The notes under the pieces are model-generated. The model was not told where the DNA came from, did not search any database, and was given only the letters and a program-made list of their open reading frames with translations. The position numbers and the translations under genes were made by a program. From positions 1 to 39,535 of the forward strand of contig CALUSG010000034.1 of NCBI GenBank assembly GCA_944323365.1: 39,535 bases of DNA. Direction: 5' to 3'. Source of the DNA: Candidatus Gastranaerophilales bacterium. GTDB lineage: Bacteria; Cyanobacteriota; Vampirovibrionia; Gastranaerophilales; Gastranaerophilaceae. Shown here piece after piece: positions 16,137-24,721 of the stretch. Positions within the stretch are counted from its first letter, which is position 1. Every line of letters starts with the position of its first letter.

Positions 16137-17974
16137 AAGTTTTCTGCCTGATATAGTCTAATAAAAAAGCAAGCAACGTGTTGTATGGAATCAACCCTTA
16201 CCCATTGTCTTGTTATTTTAAATCTGAATGTGTATAAAGATTTTTTCGGATTTTTGTGAGCATAAGAATTTTGTTCACAGTTAAAAAGGTAAAATTGGCT
16301 TTTAGCAGCTTTTTTACAAGCTTCAAGATATTTTTCAGCTAAATTCATATGTCCCATTTTTTTTGCAAGATAATAAGCGGATATTAATCCTTCTGAGCGT
16401 GCCCCGTCAGGATAAAAATGGTCACCATATTCATAATAATAGCCTCCTTCATAATCAAGATACGGGCTATTATTATTTGTATACATTCTTTCAACCATTA
16501 TATTTGCATCTTGATAAACAAAGTTTAAATAGTCGTCTTTTATAAATTTTTTGTTATTTGTCCATTCATCAATAGCTTGCATAAGCCAAGCATCTGAAGG
16601 AAGTGCTGTAAAAAGTTCTTTATAAATCTTCGGACGTTCATTTACTATCCAATCTAGTGCTATTTCAGATTTTTCACAAACTTCTTTGACAAGATTTTCA
16701 TCGTCATCAAAATGATTAGCAAAGAGTCCTAATCCTAAAAGAGCTTCTCCCGGATAATAAAACGAAAAAGTTTCTTTGCGTTCTTGGTCTGACATTTTTA
16801 TTAGCGGTTTTCCTTCATTGTAACCGGGGTGTATATAATAACCAAGGAATTCGCCATTATATATACGTGATAAAAGATGTTTTACATAGCCTTTTATGAA
16901 TTCATCGTATGATTTATCACCTGTTGCAATTCTATATTGCATCATTGCGGTTAGGGCAAGACCTGTTCCGCCCAGTTTTGCTTTTTTATTGTAAAAAACA
17001 TATAAAGCGTTGTCAGATTGTTTTTGGGTTACAGAAACTGTATAATCAATGGATTTTTTTGCAGCGAGAAGATATTTTTCCTGTTTTGTTTGAACATAAG
17101 CTTTCAAAAGGGTTATAGTTCCGCCGCTGTGTCTGATAATGTTATAATAAAGATTAGGCTCTTTGCGAGTGGGATGTTCATGGTCTATATAATTATCTTG
17201 AGCAGCATCGTAGTAGTATAGAAATCTGCCATCTTCGTGCATATTTTCAACAAGCCAGTCACATGATTTTATAAATTGATAAAACACAGTTTCATAATTA
17301 AAATCTTTGTATAAAATATTCCCACGATATAAAGGAATTACTTTGTCTTTATAAGAAATAAACGCATGACTTTCAACTAGAGAACATTTATATTCATTAG
17401 AATTTCTTAGTATTTTTATTCGTTCATGAATTTTATTAGTCAATTTTGCAATGGGGGTCTTTTTTACCAAATGTTTTAAAGACGAATTCAAGCCGTTATG
17501 ACTATAAACATATGAATCTGTTGGCATATAATAATATGATTGATCTTTTGTTCTCAAAAATATTCCGGTTATACCGGGTTCAAAACGAGTTTTATTAAAA
17601 ATTTTAGTATGTATATCGTTTATATTTTCTACAGGAGTTTCTTTTGTTATATATTCAATCATAATCCTGCATTTGTCCGGATTTCCAATGTCAAAATTTT
17701 TGAAATTTTTATTTTCTCTGAGTTTTTCAATATCTCTGTTTAATACAGATTCAAAATCATTTCTTTTACTACCGTATCTTATAGAGTTTATTCCCGGTTG
17801 AAATAAAGTTAAATACGTTAAAGATAATTTAGGATCATAATTTATTATATCTAAATTTAATTTTGATAAATTAAGTTTTTTACCGTTAATAAGAGATTCT
17901 CGAATTTTTTTAATTAATTCGGTTTCTGTTGTAAAATCTTTTTCGTAATATTTCTTTTCAATATTAAATATCAT
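16133..17974 (-). CDS. (alpha/alpha) toroid glycosidase-like protein, unknown substrate
   Basis: A 613-residue cytoplasmic-looking protein with no signal peptide. From about residue 225 the repeating helix pairs with aromatic- and acidic-rich loops (YQFIKSCDWLVENMHEDGRF, YNIIRHSGGTITLLKAYVQT, AKLGGTGLALTAMMQYRIAT, YPGEALLGLGLFANHF, DGARSEGLISAYYLAKKMGH) fit a six-hairpin toroid as in glucoamylase-like and epimerase-like sugar enzymes. The N-terminal ~220 residues are a separate unrecognised domain with two FxPGI(N/T) motifs. Catalytic residues cannot be assigned. It is the first gene of a pair with the PPTase. A sugar-polymer or sugar-lipid role is inference only. Confidence 0.7.
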   Translation of the reverse strand: MIFNIEKKYYEKDFTTETELIKKIRESLINGKKLNLSKLNLDIINYDPKLSLTYLTLFQPGINSIRYGSKRNDFESVLNRDIEKLRENKNFKNFDIGNPDKCRIMIEYITKETPVENINDIHTKIFNKTRFEPGITGIFLRTKDQSYYYMPTDSYVYSHNGLNSSLKHLVKKTPIAKLTNKIHERIKILRNSNEYKCSLVESHAFISYKDKVIPLYRGNILYKDFNYETVFYQFIKSCDWLVENMHEDGRFLYYYDAAQDNYIDHEHPTRKEPNLYYNIIRHSGGTITLLKAYVQTKQEKYLLAAKKSIDYTVSVTQKQSDNALYVFYNKKAKLGGTGLALTAMMQYRIATGDKSYDEFIKGYVKHLLSRIYNGEFLGYYIHPGYNEGKPLIKMSDQERKETFSFYYPGEALLGLGLFANHFDDDENLVKEVCEKSEIALDWIVNERPKIYKELFTALPSDAWLMQAIDEWTNNKKFIKDDYLNFVYQDANIMVERMYTNNNSPYLDYEGGYYYEYGDHFYPDGARSEGLISAYYLAKKMGHMNLAEKYLEACKKAAKSQFYLFNCEQNSYAHKNPKKSLYTFRFKITRQWVRVDSIQHVACFFIRLYQAENL

Positions 17975-18100
17975 ATAAAGTTTATTTTATCATATTTTTG
18001 CAAAATAGTCCACAATTCCCCATGTATTTATATCCAATCGGGCAATTTTGTTTTAGCCACATGCATTATAAGATATTCATACTTTCAGAAAGGCGGATTT

Positions 18101-18880
18101 ATGTTTAAAGATACACAGCTTAATAGCTCAAATTTGTGCACCGGTGTTATTAGTAATTCTGATACTAAAAGTTTGAAAAAAGGATTTATTGAAACTTTAA
18201 ATCATGATTTGAAAACGCCTATCATTGCACAAATTAGGGCATTAGAATTGATGCTTCAAGGAAGTTTTGGAAGATTAAATAATGAACAATTTGAAATGAT
18301 TCAGCTTACACTAGAATCTTGTAATTATATGTATGAAATGGTTGCTAATCTTATTTCTAATTATAAGTTTGATAATGAAGAGATTGAATTAAATTACTCA
18401 TATTTTAATATTATTAATTTAATAGATGACAATATAAAAAAAATGGAGAATGATTTAAAAAATAGTAACATAAAAATAGTGATTATATCTACACTACATA
18501 ATCCCTTAATTGCTGCAGATTTTATACGTATTGAAAAAGTAGTTCAAACATTGTTGTTTAATTCTGTAAATGCTGCTTTTAAAAATTCAATTATGAAAGT
18601 TTATTTGAAGGATAAAGAAGGAATGTTATCAGTAAAAATAGAAAGTCATAGCGGCTATATTTCACCTGATAAAATTGAAAAAATGTTTGCAATACATACA
18701 TATAATACTGATAAATTTCATAAAATAGGTAAAGGAATAGGCTTATATTTTGTTAAAAAAATAATAGAAAAACACGAAGGCAAAATTATCGCAGAAAGTT
18801 ATATTGAGCAAAAAAATATTTTGGGTTTTGAATTGCCACGTGATGTTTCTGAGAAAATAGTTTATCAAGACTGCGGTTAA
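18101..18880 (+). CDS. Soluble sensor histidine kinase
   Basis: A 259-residue orphan kinase without membrane helices or a recognisable sensor domain. The dimerisation/phospho-acceptor helix has H35 in LNHDLKTPI; the ATPase domain has the N-box LLFNSVNAAF, a weak G1 box (ESHSGYI lacks the usual D-x-G-x-G) and a good G2 box GKGIGLYFVKKII followed by EKHEGKIIAES. No response regulator is adjacent. AAAGG lies 8 bases before the ATG. Input may come from a partner protein through the 28-residue N-terminus. Its stop overlaps the convergent prmC stop by four bases. Confidence 0.88.
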   Translation: MFKDTQLNSSNLCTGVISNSDTKSLKKGFIETLNHDLKTPIIAQIRALELMLQGSFGRLNNEQFEMIQLTLESCNYMYEMVANLISNYKFDNEEIELNYSYFNIINLIDDNIKKMENDLKNSNIKIVIISTLHNPLIAADFIRIEKVVQTLLFNSVNAAFKNSIMKVYLKDKEGMLSVKIESHSGYISPDKIEKMFAIHTYNTDKFHKIGKGIGLYFVKKIIEKHEGKIIAESYIEQKNILGFELPRDVSEKIVYQDCG

Positions 18881-19710
18881 ATATTTCCATAAATAACACG
18901 ATCAATATTTGCCAAATCTTTTATTATTTTTATGTTTTTAAAACCTGAAAATTCCATTAAGGATTTTACTTCTTTTGCTTGATCAATACCTAGTTCAAAG
19001 ATTAGATATCCATTTTGGTTTAAAATTTTAACAGAGTCTTTAGTAATTTTTTTATAGAATTCTAATCCTTTTTCGTCATTGGTAAATAATGCAATTTCAG
19101 GATCATATTTTACTTCTTGTTGTAAATTAGGTTTTTCTTTTTGGGGAATATACGGAGGATTAGAAATTATTATATCGAATTTTTCATCAGATTTAACATT
19201 AGAGAAAATATCAGATTTTCTGAAAATAGCTTTGTTATAGAGATTTAATCTTGATGCATTATCAAGAGCCGTGTTTAAAGCTTCTTTTGAAACATCAAGT
19301 CCGATTATTCTGCAGTCTGTATATTTTGCTATCATACAGGCAATGCAGCCTGAGCCGGTACCTACATCCAGTGCTGTTTTAAAGTTATTTTCTTTAATTA
19401 TTTCAATAGCTTTGCCAACTAATATTTCTGTTTCATCACGTGGAATTAATACATTTTTGTTCACTAAAAATTTTTCACCCATAAAATCTGAATAACCTAT
19501 TATATGTTGTATAGGCATACGGGTTTTAGCTCTTAGTTCAGCTTTTTCTTTTACTATGTCAAGTTTCTTATTGTCAAGTTTTTTCCCCATTATAATATCT
19601 TTGAAACTAAAGTCAGCAAAATATTCTAAAAGCATTTTTACTTCGATATTTGCTTCATTAGGTTCAATTCCGCTTTCGATTAAAATTTTTACAATGTCTT
19701 GAATGGTCAT
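18877..19710 (-). CDS. prmC: Release factor glutamine N5-methyltransferase
   Basis: PrmC/HemK methylates the Gln of the GGQ motif in release factors RF1 and RF2 using SAM. At 277 residues it is full length: helical N-terminal domain, PRDETE (90-95), SAM-binding DVGTGSGCIA (115-124), and the catalytic NPPY at 184-187 in IISNPPYIPQ that binds the glutamine side chain. It is usually encoded beside prfA; here the upstream gene, overlapping by four bases (ATGA), encodes a coiled-coil protein instead. Confidence 0.94.
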   Translation of the reverse strand: MTIQDIVKILIESGIEPNEANIEVKMLLEYFADFSFKDIIMGKKLDNKKLDIVKEKAELRAKTRMPIQHIIGYSDFMGEKFLVNKNVLIPRDETEILVGKAIEIIKENNFKTALDVGTGSGCIACMIAKYTDCRIIGLDVSKEALNTALDNASRLNLYNKAIFRKSDIFSNVKSDEKFDIIISNPPYIPQKEKPNLQQEVKYDPEIALFTNDEKGLEFYKKITKDSVKILNQNGYLIFELGIDQAKEVKSLMEFSGFKNIKIIKDLANIDRVIYGNI

Positions 19711-20192
19711 ATCTGTGAATGTTCTGTTAAAATTTTATCTATTTCATTACGTGCGTCTAGTTTTGAATTTAACTCTTTTTTTTCTATATTATATTTTTTA
19801 CATAAACGATCATAATAGTAAAGTTGTTTTTTTGTTGGTTGCTCTTTGGACATTTTTACTTCTTGTAAAAATTTTCGTTTTCTTTTCTCAAATTCTTTTT
19901 GTGCTTGAATTATCGGTTCTTGTGATTTTTTGTAATCATAATATTTTTTACATTCTATTAAATATTTTTCAGTATCTTTTATAAATTGCTCATTATCAAT
20001 TAATTCGTTTAAAAATTCAAATCTCGAATTGTTGATTTCCAGGTAATATTTTTCGTCTTCTATAAATTTTTCCAATATTTTATTAACGTCTAATTCAGGC
20101 GATTTTTTAACTAAAGCACGCAAAAAATTACACAAAGCGGATTTTTGTGTTTTTGTTAAATTAATATAAATCTGTTTTTTAATTTCGTACAT
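19707..20192 (-). CDS. Charged coiled-coil protein, unknown function
   Basis: A 161-residue, strongly lysine- and glutamate-rich protein predicted largely helical. The N-terminal ~30 residues (KKQIYINLTKTQKSALCNFL) may pack as a small domain; residues ~80-115 look like a coiled coil. Near the C-terminus, MSKEQPTKKQLYYYDRLCKKYN resembles the short Q-x-x-Y-x-x-x-L-x-K motif found at the ends of some helicase- or phage-associated proteins, but no family can be named. Its TGA overlaps the prmC start, so the two are coupled. The start codon lacks a clear ribosome binding site and follows a GC-rich leader. Confidence 0.7.
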   Translation of the reverse strand: MYEIKKQIYINLTKTQKSALCNFLRALVKKSPELDVNKILEKFIEDEKYYLEINNSRFEFLNELIDNEQFIKDTEKYLIECKKYYDYKKSQEPIIQAQKEFEKRKRKFLQEVKMSKEQPTKKQLYYYDRLCKKYNIEKKELNSKLDARNEIDKILTEHSQI

Positions 20193-20215
20193 AAGAATAA
20201 CGAAGTATAACTTTC

Positions 20216-20280
20216 AAGATTTCACAAACCGGCGGATCATTATGCCCCCGTGCGGTCCTCATAAAACCGTGTGCATATCT
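20216..20280 (-). other. GC-rich, hairpin-forming leader-like stretch (candidate structured RNA)
   Basis: About half of these 65 bases are G or C, against roughly a third in the surrounding DNA. On the minus strand, complementary pieces include CACACGG with CCG...TGTG as an outer stem and CGGT...ACCG inside it. It lies 24 bases before the start of the coiled-coil/prmC operon, whose first gene has no ribosome binding site, so a cis-acting RNA element is possible. I do not recognise a known riboswitch class. Confidence 0.35.
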
Positions 20281-20463
20281 CTAACGTGTGAACAAATCTT
20301 TGACCGAAAATTTGTGTGTTAATTCGGACTTCCCAAATTTCAACAACTTTCTAACAATAGGATTTGTTTGGCGAGACAAACGAATTTGTTCAGAAACTTC
20401 ATTACCTCTCGTCTCTTGAGAATTTTCTATTACTCTTAAGTTTTGATCGTTTCTCTCATCCAT
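20281..20463 (-). CDS. Possible 60-residue hydrophilic protein
   Basis: An open frame of 60 codons starting ATG with GAGG 12 bases upstream, which is a poor spacing. The product is highly charged (MDERNDQNLRVIENSQETRG..., ending SVKDLFTR) and has no recognised domain. Codon use is not obviously different from neighbours. It may be a real small gene or simply the 5' part of a long leader before the GC-rich stretch and the coiled-coil gene. The remaining bases 20464-20626 up to bioD are very AT-rich; I see no gene there. Confidence 0.35.
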   Translation of the reverse strand: MDERNDQNLRVIENSQETRGNEVSEQIRLSRQTNPIVRKLLKFGKSELTHKFSVKDLFTR

Positions 20464-20626
20464 AACGTAATTATACCTCGTTATATTCTATTTAAAAAAT
20501 TTGTTAAGAGAAAATTGCCTAGAAATTATATAATCTTTATATATTGTTACAATTAATTATTTGAATATGAAAATATTGGAATTCGCAATAAAATAGTCAA
20601 TTTTTCAAAAAAGAATTTTAAATTAA

Positions 20627-21346
20627 CTATAGCTCTAATTTTGCAATTTTAACGTCAAATACGCTTTCGATATCAATACCGGTTAAAACATTTGAAATAA
20701 GGTCATTGGGATTAACGTTTTTGAGGTTTTCAATGTGTGGCATAATTCCTAAAATTTTTGTATCAGTATATTTTTCGATTAATTTGGGCATTGATTTTAT
20801 ACTAATGTCTTGAATAATTTCAGGACAATCATTTATGATAACTCCTCTAATTTTGATACCGGCTGAAACAGCTTGATTTATATTGGCAATAGTATTATTC
20901 ACAGAATTTTCAGTAGGATAGACTACTATAAGAACAGGAATGTCAAGCATTTTGACTAAATCTTGTTCCAAAAATTTTTCTCCCAATGGTGTTGAAAGCC
21001 CCATAGTTCCATCAGTTAACACACATTCATATTTTTGTTTAATAGTTTTATAATCTTGAAAAATATTTTCTTTATTTATAAAGGTATTTTCAAGTTCAGC
21101 GGCAATAGCCGGCACAGCATCTTTTTTTAATAAATAAGAAAAATATGTTTTTATATATGGGTCAATAAATTTTATGAAAGCTAAATCAGGGGCTTGAATA
21201 AATCCATTTTTTTCAATGGCTCCTGTTTGGACAGGTTTGTAAACACATGTAGAATATCCTAGACTTTGCATAGTCGCAGCAAGTCCAGCTGTGATAAATG
21301 TTTTGCCGCTGTTTTTTTCTGTCCCGGATACAAATAACTCTAACAT
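20627..21346 (-). CDS. bioD: Dethiobiotin synthetase
   Basis: BioD closes the ureido ring of dethiobiotin from diaminopelargonate, CO2 and ATP, the penultimate step of biotin synthesis. The 239-residue protein has the P-loop GTEKNSGKTF (8-17), KPVQTG (37-42, substrate-binding) and TDGTMGLSTPLGEKF in place of the usual EGAGG segment. The P-loop and second motif differ a little from the E. coli form, so a BioD-related P-loop enzyme cannot be fully excluded. No other bio genes lie beside it. Confidence 0.87.
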   Translation of the reverse strand: MLELFVSGTEKNSGKTFITAGLAATMQSLGYSTCVYKPVQTGAIEKNGFIQAPDLAFIKFIDPYIKTYFSYLLKKDAVPAIAAELENTFINKENIFQDYKTIKQKYECVLTDGTMGLSTPLGEKFLEQDLVKMLDIPVLIVVYPTENSVNNTIANINQAVSAGIKIRGVIINDCPEIIQDISIKSMPKLIEKYTDTKILGIMPHIENLKNVNPNDLISNVLTGIDIESVFDVKIAKLEL

Positions 21347-21481
21347 AGTTTTATAGTAACATAAAAGATTTTTATATAAATTTTAATAATATTAATAAAT
21401 GTAAAATTTCGATGAATATTATATCAATTTTAAATGATATAAATATTTAGTATATATATAGGATATTAGGATATAATAAAT

Positions 21482-22156
21482 ATGGTAAAAAAAATTAGCT
21501 ATGAAGATTATATTAATAGAGAACGAAGATTTCCAAATTACGGAATAGGCATTGGTGCAGGTATATATCATGGGCATAATGTTAACTCTTTGGTAGCAAA
21601 GGGAAAAGTTGATTTTTCATATCCGATTGGTGAAAATTCTAGATTGGGAGGAAATATAAATTCTATAGCAGGAACAGAGGTTTTAGGTTTCGGTACTGAA
21701 CTGGAGTATAAATATGAAATTGATTCTAAATTATCTATTAATACTAATTTAGGTGCTAATTATAATAAATTATTGCAAAAGAAAAATGTTGAATATGTTC
21801 CCAAAGAAGATATATTAAATCAATTTTCAGAAGGATGTATATCCAATCCATATAAAAAGATTAAAAACCCTAATGAGTCAGAAACAACAATTTTTACTGG
21901 AGTTGGCACAAATTATAAGCCTACAGAAAAAGTACAGTTATTTGGGGATTTAAATATTGGTTGCAAATTAATTGAACCATCTAAGGGAGCTAATAATAAA
22001 GAAAAAGAGTCTATGAAGGCTGCATTCAGCGGAAATATTAATTTAGGTGCAACATATGATATAGGACAAGATTTTGAAGTTGGAATTGAAGGTCAAATAC
22101 CTTTAAGCAAACAATCTGATGCCTATATTGGTGCTACTTTGAAGCTAAAATTTTAG
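21482..22156 (+). CDS. Beta-barrel-like protein without a visible signal peptide
   Basis: A 224-residue protein composed of alternating strands typical of outer-membrane barrels (GIGIGAGIYHGHNV, KVDFSYPIGENSRLGGNIN, FGTELEYKYEIDSKLSINTNLGANYN, QVQLFGDLNIGC-type hairpins) and ending in IGATLKLKF, a plausible C-terminal barrel-assembly signal with terminal Phe. However the N-terminus MVKKISYEDYINRERRF is polar, with no signal peptide and no better upstream start. A TATAAT lies only 6 bases before the ATG, so the transcript may be leaderless. Export route and function are unknown. Confidence 0.7.
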   Translation: MVKKISYEDYINRERRFPNYGIGIGAGIYHGHNVNSLVAKGKVDFSYPIGENSRLGGNINSIAGTEVLGFGTELEYKYEIDSKLSINTNLGANYNKLLQKKNVEYVPKEDILNQFSEGCISNPYKKIKNPNESETTIFTGVGTNYKPTEKVQLFGDLNIGCKLIEPSKGANNKEKESMKAAFSGNINLGATYDIGQDFEVGIEGQIPLSKQSDAYIGATLKLKF

Positions 22157-22167
22157 TTATTTAAATC

Positions 22168-23842
22168 TTATATTTTACTTATAATTTCTTCTGCAATTTT
22201 TTGAGATCTTTTTGTTAAAAACAGATCATAATTATTATTATTTATGCCAAATTCATTAATATCGTCTATTAAGTGACTTTTTAGAGTTTCCGCCAACTGA
22301 TGATTATCTTTAGCAAAATCATTTATATATTCAGATGGTGCTTTGGCCCTTATTTCATTTTGATTTAAATATTTATCTATTAGTACAATATTAACTATGG
22401 AATTTTCATTTTGAATACCTCTTTTGGCTAGATATGCTCGAGGGAAGAAATGGTGATAATTAGCACTATTAGCTCTCATTAAATAAGAGTTATCTAATAT
22501 AACATTTCCATTATTTGAAAATTTCTTTGGAAATTTGTTTACCATTATATCTAAAATCCCAATACAAAATCTGTTTGAGGTACTAAAATTAATATTTTTT
22601 ATCAATTTTGCAAGTTCTTTTTGGGTACGAGGCAGAGTCAAAGGTACCAGCTCATCAAAATTAAATTTTTCAGCATTTTTTATTTTGTTCATTACCTTTA
22701 AATCTGCACTTAATTTTGTTTCTGTTGCACTGGAAAATCTTTGAGAAAAAGCTACTCTATACATATATTTTTCAAAAATTTTTGTTTGTTCATGTGTTAA
22801 ATTTGGATTCAGGTTATTGATGAAAAATAAGTAACTTAATGGTACTATTAACGAATCATAAGGTAATAATTTTGATACAGGAATATTGTAGACAGATTTG
22901 AAAGTGTCTACTGCCAGTTTAATAGCTTTGATTCCAGCATCCCAAATTTTTATAAAATCTTTTTTATTGATATCTAATATATCTTTTCTTTTACAATCTT
23001 TACCAAGGCAGGCGGACATAACTTGGAGAATAACTGTGCCATGCTCAATTAAATCTTCATAGCCTGTACCTTCTAATTCCTTTTGTAAAATTTCACATTT
23101 ATCGCTAAGTATAAATTTTTCTTTTTCATCGTATACTTTTGCATTCATTATTTCAAATAAAGTAAGCTCTTTACCAGAAGTATTTATTCGTGTAAAGATG
23201 TCAGAAATTACATCAATAGGTTGATTTTCAACTTCTATAGTAGAAAATCGATAGTCCTTTATACGTTTTTGAAGGATTTCTATTTTTTGGATTATTTCAA
23301 AGTTGTTATCAAATCTTTTAAGAATTTCAGTTATACTTAAACTCATTAAATCTTTAACCGTAATGAAACATTGTGGTTTATCTGTGACACATATATTTTC
23401 ACATGAATCTATAATAAGTTCATTTTTCCCTTTTAATTCCATAATTCTAGCTTTTTCTAAATCAATATATAATTCTGAATAATCTTCATCTTCTGTTTTT
23501 ATGCCATTTATTGCCAAATATAAAGAGGTCATCCTTTGTTGACCATCCAAAACATAATAAATATAATCGTCTTCAGGGGGATCATTAAATATTGTATTTC
23601 CGATTTTTTTTTAGAGAGTTTAACTTATCTTTTGTTTTCCATAAAATAAAAGTTCCTACAGGATAGCCTTTTAAGATACTGTCAATTAGAAGAGCTACTT
23701 TTGATTTTTCCCAAACAAAGTTTCTTTGAAATTTAGGTATTTGATATTCTCCATCTTCTAGTTTTGAAAGTAATTTATCATAGGATTTTGGTAATGGTTC
23801 AGGTTGAATAAATTGTTTTGTTTCTTCTAATATAGTATTCAT
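22168..23842 (-). pseudogene. DUF262/HNH (GmrSD-like) protein, split by a frameshift at an A9 tract
   Basis: Two frames make one protein. The first (23842-23585) encodes the DUF262 N-terminus, including YQIPKFQRNFVWEKSKVALL and LKGYPVGTFILWKT; GAGG precedes its ATG. The second (to 22168) continues with VLDGQQRMTSLYLA, the ParB/sulfiredoxin-like DGQQR motif, and ends with an HNH-like YHHFFPRAYLAKRG. The break is at nine A residues on the minus strand (23612-23604); removing one A joins the frames as LKKIGNTIFNDPPEDD and gives about 557 residues, a normal length. GmrSD-type proteins restrict modified phage DNA. It may be inactivated, mis-sequenced, or expressed by transcriptional slippage. Confidence 0.85.
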
Positions 23843-24016
23843 ATATCCTCACTTGGTTAGATCTATTATGTTTATAACTAATAATAACATAAATATTATT
23901 TAAAAAGAGGACAAGAATAAATTCTGTTTTTTTTTATTTGCGTTTGGTACGTTTTGGTTTATTGCATTTAACGAATCTATGGATTTAGAAGACACTTTCA
24001 TAGCTACCCTATAAAA
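23843..24016. other. AT-rich intergenic stretch with a 33-codon open frame
   Basis: Between the DUF262 gene and the tRNA island. It contains a minus-strand open frame of 33 codons (24001-23900, MKVSSKSIDSLNAINQNVPN...) with only a weak AGGGT upstream; the product is unrecognised and could be the truncated start of a gene displaced by the neighbouring insertion. No RNA gene or other signal is evident. Confidence 0.3.
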
Positions 24017-24049
24017 TAAAAAAGACGGGTTAAAACCCATCCTTTTTTA
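24017..24049 (-). terminator. Terminator that originally followed tRNA-Arg
   Basis: GGGTT / AACCC with a two-base loop, flanked by A and T runs that extend the stem (works on either strand). On the minus strand it comes 5 bases after the duplicated tRNA-Arg 3' end (24070-24055), where the native terminator of the tRNA gene would be expected before the island was inserted. Confidence 0.7.
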
Positions 24050-24054
24050 TCATC

Positions 24055-24070
24055 TACCCTGGATGCGATT
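24055..24070 (-). repeat. Distal attachment-site copy: 16-bp duplicate of the tRNA-Arg 3' end
   Basis: TACCCTGGATGCGATT is identical to 26455-26470, the discriminator base, acceptor 3' strand and T-arm edge of tRNA-Arg(UCU). The copies lie exactly 2400 bases apart in the same orientation and bracket toxin-antitoxin genes and recombinase debris, which is the usual outcome of integration into a tRNA 3' end with the tRNA restored on one side. Confidence 0.85.
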
Positions 24071-24320
24071 GTTTTGGTCGCTCGCGTTTAACTGGTCTGC
24101 GGACTTTTTTTCTAGAAGCTATGCTTCTTCCAAAGAAAGCTCCTGCACCCTCAGTGTGCTCCCGCTGTCTTGGATTCCCTCCACGCTCGAATAGTTTCGC
24201 TATTGAACCTGCGGTTCAACTTTGCTCAATATTCTCGCTATCCGGACTAACTCGTTTCTCTCGTTTCGTCCGTACGGAAATCCGCTCGAACGCATAAGGT
24301 TGTCTCATCGCTATCGCACA
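24071..24320. other. GC-rich cluster of small hairpins, no coding frame
   Basis: This 250-base stretch is roughly half G+C in a very AT-rich neighbourhood and has no convincing gene on either strand. It contains several short perfect inverted repeats: AGAAGC/GCTTCT with a 3-base loop, AATAG/CTATT, TTGAACC/GGTTCAA with a 3-base loop, and the palindrome TCCGTACGGA. It sits immediately inside the left attachment repeat. It may be a structured RNA, a recombination or nicking site of the element, or foreign DNA of different base composition. Confidence 0.5.
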
Positions 24321-24360
24321 TAAATAAGACAGGATAACAAGAGTCATCCTGTCTTATTTA
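24321..24360. terminator. Perfect 15-bp stem hairpin, probable terminator of higA
   Basis: TAAATAAGACAGGAT (24321-24335) and its exact reverse complement (24346-24360) are separated by a 10-base loop. On the minus strand it follows the higA stop by about 50 bases and ends in a TTATTTA tail, so it could end higA transcription; it is symmetric and could also act on the plus strand. Confidence 0.6.
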
Positions 24361-24412
24361 CCCTCTAGCACTTAAGATTCGAACTTGGGCAATTATGAAA
24401 AATGCTGCATAG

Positions 24413-24721
24413 TTAGATAGCTTTCTTTTGTATGTCGTAATTAAACGGAATAATATTTGAAAGGTCTGTTTTTTGTTCAGCGGCTAACAACTCAAAGTTA
24501 TTCTGCAGTCGTAGAAAATACCCCTTTGAAAGCCCAAAATATTTTGTCAATCGCAAATCCGTATCCGCTGTTATTGACCTTTGTCCTCTTATTATGGCAT
24601 TAATTCTGTTTGATGGCACACCAATTGCATTTGCAAGTGCATTTTGTGAAAGTCCGAGCGGCTCCAAAAATTCTTCCTGCAAAACTTCTCCTATATGCGG
24701 TATGTTTATATATTGCGGCAT
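24413..24721 (-). CDS. higA: HigA-family antitoxin (XRE DNA-binding)
   Basis: A 102-residue antitoxin of the HigA/VapI group. The N-terminal IPHIGEVLQEEFLEPLGLSQNALANAIGV leads into the helix-turn-helix PSNRINAIIRGQRSITADTDLRLTKYFG, the usual family signature. The 141-base gap between the toxin gene and this ATG is unusual for higBA, where genes are usually a few bases apart; the gap contains a short hairpin (AACCCT/AGGGTT near 24818) and a TATAAT on the minus strand, so the antitoxin probably has its own promoter. AAAGGAA precedes the ATG. Confidence 0.92.
   Translation of the reverse strand: MPQYINIPHIGEVLQEEFLEPLGLSQNALANAIGVPSNRINAIIRGQRSITADTDLRLTKYFGLSKGYFLRLQNNFELLAAEQKTDLSNIIPFNYDIQKKAI

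Noticed and set aside
14816-17974. The radical SAM, PPTase and toroid genes as an AmmeMemoRadiSam-type system.
   Set aside because: The radical SAM protein has the SplB-like signature, and I could not find convincing AMMECR1 or Memo domains in the neighbours.
23900-24001. 33-codon minus-strand frame next to the island.
   Set aside because: Weak ribosome binding site, unrecognised product and short length; could be chance.
24361-24392. A second tRNA-like 3' end (TACCCT...ATTCGAAC) beside the 15-bp hairpin inside the island.
   Set aside because: It has a T-loop-like ATTCGAA and a TACCCT edge, but the T-stem has two mismatches and no 5' half, D-arm or anticodon arm is found. Kept only as a possible relic.
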